From contig NZ_AP026677.1 of assembly GCF_025997915.1 (NCBI RefSeq), forward strand, positions 496,001-560,000: a stretch of 64,000 nt of DNA, written 5' to 3'. The notes under the pieces were generated by a model. It was not told the origin of the DNA, made no database searches, and saw nothing but the letters and a program-made list of their open reading frames with translations. Position numbers and translations under genes: made by a program. The number at the start of each line of letters is the position of its first letter. The first letter of the stretch is position 1. Source of the DNA: Aquiluna sp. KACHI24. GTDB taxonomy: Bacteria > Actinomycetota > Actinomycetes > Actinomycetales > Microbacteriaceae. Below are positions 61,290 through 64,000 of this stretch, one piece after another.

Positions 61290-62237
61290 CTAGCCCTCCG
61301 CTACCTCAAGGTTGAGCGTCCGCCTGGCGAACTGTGCAACCGCGGCCCTGGCTTCCTCGGGAGCTATCACTTTGGCACGACCACCAAATTTCGCTATGTG
61401 CCTAGCCAATGCGGAGAAGCTGCCCACCTTGATTTCACCAATCACTCGCCCATCCCGCTCCTGAGCCTGAGAGACCAGGGGGAAATTCCAAAAGATCTCG
61501 GTTGCAGTCTTCTCCACCGCAAGCTTCACTACCTGCTCGGTCGCCGAATCACCAAAGGAATCGTCCGGCAACTCAGCATTTCGAGCACTGGTCGAAATCG
61601 GAGTATTCGTTGCCTTGAGTTCTATAACTCGATCCAGCCTGAATGCCCTCAGGTCTTGGTTTTTATGGCACCAACCTCTGAGGTAGTAGCGTCCCTCCCA
61701 AAGATCTAGGCGCAATGGATCAACCGCACGTACCGCTCGCTCTCCTAGCTGGTTCAGGTAGTCAATTTCCACCTGTAGTTCGGAAATGATTGCCTGTTGA
61801 ACTGCGTCCAACGTCTTATCGACCAGTGGAGAGCCGACTCTAGACACCTTGGCCGTCGAACCAAACAGAGTTCGCAGCTGAGCTAGCTCTTCGCTTTCTG
61901 AAAACGGTTTGACCTCGCTTAGGTACTCCAAACCCGCAGCAATTGCAGCCGCCTGCTTGCCGGACAGCCTGGGCGGGGTGTCGAGTCTTCCAACCCCTAA
62001 ATTAAGCGCCACCTCACCATCTTCGAGCGCCTCTTCGTCGACATAGAAGTGTGTTTCAAACCTGGTCATATCTTCACTGTTGGCAATGGTGAGTACAGCC
62101 TTTTTGATGGCACCCTCGCTCACCTGGAAATAGCGCGCGAGCTCCACAACATCATGTGGACCCTCTCGCAGTACCAGCCCCACGATTGAGAGTGCGAGGT
62201 TGAACTGTTCTTCGGCTCCGAGTTCTTGCTTAGGCAT
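61290..62237 (-). CDS. pafC: WYL-domain regulator PafC
   Basis: A 315-residue regulator: N-terminal winged helix (ALSIVGLVLREG, ELARYFQVSEGAIKKAVL), a WYL domain with DLWEGRYYLRGWCH in the middle, and a WCX-like C-terminus. With PafB it activates the RecA/LexA-independent DNA-damage response in mycobacteria. ATG at 62237 is preceded by GAGAG; a TTG three codons earlier is possible. It overlaps pafB by eight bases. Confidence 0.93.
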   Translation of the reverse strand: MPKQELGAEEQFNLALSIVGLVLREGPHDVVELARYFQVSEGAIKKAVLTIANSEDMTRFETHFYVDEEALEDGEVALNLGVGRLDTPPRLSGKQAAAIAAGLEYLSEVKPFSESEELAQLRTLFGSTAKVSRVGSPLVDKTLDAVQQAIISELQVEIDYLNQLGERAVRAVDPLRLDLWEGRYYLRGWCHKNQDLRAFRLDRVIELKATNTPISTSARNAELPDDSFGDSATEQVVKLAVEKTATEIFWNFPLVSQAQERDGRVIGEIKVGSFSALARHIAKFGGRAKVIAPEEARAAVAQFARRTLNLEVAEG

Positions 62238-63162
62238 GGCTCTCAATCACCGCCTGTAACTGCTTGGTCACATATTCAGATAACGACTTGGGTTCCAGGA
62301 TCTTCACATCCATGCCCAAATCGATCAGCTCTTCTGCAAACAACTCTTGGTCCATGTATGCGACCTGCACTCTGTCACCGCCAAAGTGATACCAGGCCTC
62401 GGACCCTGGACGCAGCTCAAGAGTCGCCTGCTGAGATTGAATATGTGCTTCTAGAGATAACTCCGCAGCCTCGATATCCACGGCATCAAAGCGCTCGGCA
62501 GCAAGTTCGCTAAGCGCAGCCTTCGAAACCATTCTGCGAAGCAGGTAGTTTTTCAACTCTCCGCTGTCGCTCGCCAACAAAAGCCACTGCCCTGCCTTGA
62601 AACGCAATCTCACCGGGCTCAAGTGCTTTAGTTCCGGGGTTGATTCGGGCTTTTGATACTGAACCTCGATCTGAACACCGCGGTCGATTGCCTCGGCAAT
62701 TGGTGTGAAGTTCGGGTCCTTTGCAAACAATCTTGGTGAGACCACCTGCAGGCTCTGCTGTTCGAATGCTGCCCCGAATGCTCGCATTCGGGTCAGTGCC
62801 GATTGGGCCACTTGACCAAGACTCTGGTGGTTCCAAGCCTTAGCAGCCAGCTCCAACAGCTGCATGTGTCGTTCATTCAGAGTGAAGTCCTTGGGCCAGT
62901 CAAAAGCCTGCTTTGTTAGCCGATATCGAGTTGCTTCGGGATCATCAGATCCTTCACCATCGATTACCTCGAGCTGAATACCCATGGCGCGCAACAAGTC
63001 TTTATCCCGCTCGAACATTCGATCGCGAGCTTCCTGAGTTTTGTTTTCCGCGTAGCCAGAGACGCTCTCTAACAGCTGTCGCTTACTAACCCCATAGCTC
63101 TGGGCGGCAACCAAACAGCAGGTAAGGGTAAACAGGCGCTCCGCTGGAGTCTGTTTACCCAT
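62230..63162 (-). CDS. pafB: WYL-domain regulator PafB
   Basis: A 310-residue paralogue of PafC with N-terminal winged helix (AERLFTLTCCLVAAQSYGVSKRQLL shortened) and a WYL-type domain with RLRFKAGQWLLLASD in place of the canonical motif. PafB and PafC form a heteromeric activator. The gene lies six bases behind the FKBP gene. The proteasome-accessory ligase gene pafA, usually upstream, would fall outside the window. Confidence 0.93.
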   Translation of the reverse strand: MGKQTPAERLFTLTCCLVAAQSYGVSKRQLLESVSGYAENKTQEARDRMFERDKDLLRAMGIQLEVIDGEGSDDPEATRYRLTKQAFDWPKDFTLNERHMQLLELAAKAWNHQSLGQVAQSALTRMRAFGAAFEQQSLQVVSPRLFAKDPNFTPIAEAIDRGVQIEVQYQKPESTPELKHLSPVRLRFKAGQWLLLASDSGELKNYLLRRMVSKAALSELAAERFDAVDIEAAELSLEAHIQSQQATLELRPGSEAWYHFGGDRVQVAYMDQELFAEELIDLGMDVKILEPKSLSEYVTKQLQAVIESHA

Positions 63163-63168
63163 CTCTGG

Positions 63169-64000
63169 CTATTCCTTACCTAGAACATCTACTACGAATA
63201 CCAGGGTTGACCCTGCCGGAATTGCTCCCTGTGCATTGTCACCATAGCCGAGCTCCGGTGGGATCACAGCTACCACCTGTGAGCCAACCTTTACACCCTC
63301 GAGAGCCTGAACGAATCCCTCAATCAGGCCTTCGGAGTTCACCTGGAAGGACGCAGGCGCACCGCGCTCCCAGGAGCTATCAAACTGAGTGCCATCCCAG
63401 GTCCAACCTGAGTAGTGAACCACTACGGTGTCACCAATCGCGATCTCCTCGCCCTTGCCCTCAATCAGAACGGACCGCTTGAACTCTGCTGGAGCGTCAG
63501 TGGCTGGAAGTTGGATGCCAGGCTGGCCCGATGGCGCAAGGATCACAGCTGGCAAGCCAGCCTCCGGCGCCTTGGAATCACCGTTGGCCTTTGGTAGGTA
63601 GGCATCGACGACATCAAAAACGAACAAAATTGCATCCTCGGCACCGATACCCAGCGACTCAACACCGGCACCGTCGTGGGCATTGGTTGCATCAAGCAGT
63701 ACTCCAACTCTGGAGCCAACCTTCACGCCGGTTAGTGCCTTGCAGAAATCAGGCTTGGAGTCTGCAATTAGGTCCTGAATGATGTAGTCCTCAGTGCCAA
63801 ACTCACTTCCCTGGAATTGCTCACCGGTGGACGCATTGAAACCCGTGAAGTGCAGAGCAACTCGCTGAGATCCAACCAGTGCGCCGCCGTCACCTTCAAT
63901 GAATACCTTGGTCTCAATGCCCGATCCAACCAGCGGGGTTGGGAAGTCAATGGTTGGCTCACTGCCAAACTCTCCCTCCACACTTACCTGCTCGATCGCA
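63169..64000 (-). CDS. Tandem FKBP-type peptidyl-prolyl isomerase, 5' end cut
   Basis: The frame stays open to the window edge (residues AIEQVSVEGEFG before the first internal GTG), so the true start is outside. Two FKBP domains are visible: a divergent first one (SQRVALHFTGFNASTG to GVKVGSRVGVLLD) and a canonical second one (GDTVVVHYSGWTWDGTQFDSSW, GVKVGSQVVAVIPPELGYG, IPAGSTLVFVVDVLG). It catalyses proline isomerisation, probably as an exported or lipid-anchored foldase, which the missing N-terminus would decide. It is the first visible gene of the pafB-pafC-tatA-tatC-helY operon, a conserved neighbourhood. Confidence 0.92.
   Translation of the reverse strand, partial: AIEQVSVEGEFGSEPTIDFPTPLVGSGIETKVFIEGDGGALVGSQRVALHFTGFNASTGEQFQGSEFGTEDYIIQDLIADSKPDFCKALTGVKVGSRVGVLLDATNAHDGAGVESLGIGAEDAILFVFDVVDAYLPKANGDSKAPEAGLPAVILAPSGQPGIQLPATDAPAEFKRSVLIEGKGEEIAIGDTVVVHYSGWTWDGTQFDSSWERGAPASFQVNSEGLIEGFVQALEGVKVGSQVVAVIPPELGYGDNAQGAIPAGSTLVFVVDVLGKE

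Noticed and set aside
1-64000. Mobile elements, CRISPR arrays, phage genes, tRNA or rRNA genes, or a foreign island
   Set aside because: No transposase, integrase, repeat-spacer pattern or tRNA cloverleaf other than the tmRNA was seen, and base composition and gene content look uniform and core-genome-like throughout.

Overview
The window is a densely packed chromosomal segment of an actinobacterium, most likely Micrococcales and probably Microbacteriaceae with a small, streamlined genome (the moderate GC content and very short intergenic gaps would suit the planktonic freshwater 'Luna' lineages; this placement is inference). Marker genes are RbpA, Wag31/DivIVA, SepF, PafB/PafC, DUF3040 and DUF3043 proteins, an Rv2175c-type DNA-binding protein, a GarA/OdhI-type FHA protein with an FtsR-type MerR regulator, a di-haem QcrC, and adjacent Ppm and Lnt. 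I see no insertion sequence, prophage, CRISPR array, rRNA or tRNA gene. The only RNA gene I can support is tmRNA. No gene-free stretch exceeds 300 bases.

Layout: (1) 1-7.7 kb: FHA protein, FtsR-like and second MerR regulators, a ParA ATPase, pyruvate carboxylase, a second ParA/MinD ATPase and peptide deformylase. (2) 7.7-14.5 kb: acyl-CoA ligase, ROK glucokinase, PlsC, class II DAHP synthase, Rv2175c-like protein, polyprenyl synthetase and DUF3040 protein, an order resembling the mycobacterial Rv2187-Rv2169c region but without the PknL kinase gene. (3) 14.5-32.9 kb: the division and cell wall (dcw) cluster mraZ-rsmH-ftsL-ftsI-murE-murF-mraY-murD-ftsW-murG-murC-ftsQ-ftsZ-yggS-sepF-yggT-divIVA-lspA-rluD. 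(4) 32.9-42.7 kb: dnaE, hisD, nrdR, pyrD and assorted enzymes. (5) 42.7-51.9 kb: an A-type Fe-S carrier and the bcc-aa3 respiratory supercomplex in two converging blocks (ctaC-ctaD-ctaF and ctaE-qcrC-qcrA-qcrB), with a stop-interrupted isochorismatase-family gene, tmRNA and a GNAT gene between them. (6) 51.9-57.6 kb: trpD, Nudix, YczE-like membrane protein, GDPD, RbpA, Ppm and Lnt. (7) 57.6-64 kb: HelY-like helicase, TatC, TatA, a small membrane protein, PafC, PafB and a tandem FKBP cut by the window edge.

How it works together: the dcw cluster supplies lipid II synthesis (MurC-F, MraY, MurG), septal synthesis (FtsW, FtsI, FtsQ, FtsL-like), Z-ring formation and anchoring (FtsZ, SepF) and polar growth (DivIVA). 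Control signals are visible: MraZ-type direct repeats before mraZ, a structured leader before rsmH (position and hairpins fit the actinobacterial mraW RNA motif), and an 8-bp palindrome before ftsZ, which is a candidate site for the FtsR-like regulator encoded at the start of the window.

No entirely new system stands out. The most notable signals are: a recurring TANNNT hexamer 6-8 bases before ATG/GTG starts that lack a Shine-Dalgarno sequence (leaderless transcripts, nine genes); four convergent gene pairs whose stop codons overlap on CTAG or TTAG; an isochorismatase-family gene broken by one in-frame TAA; and GarA-like and Rv2175c-like proteins that seem to have lost their kinase-target segments.
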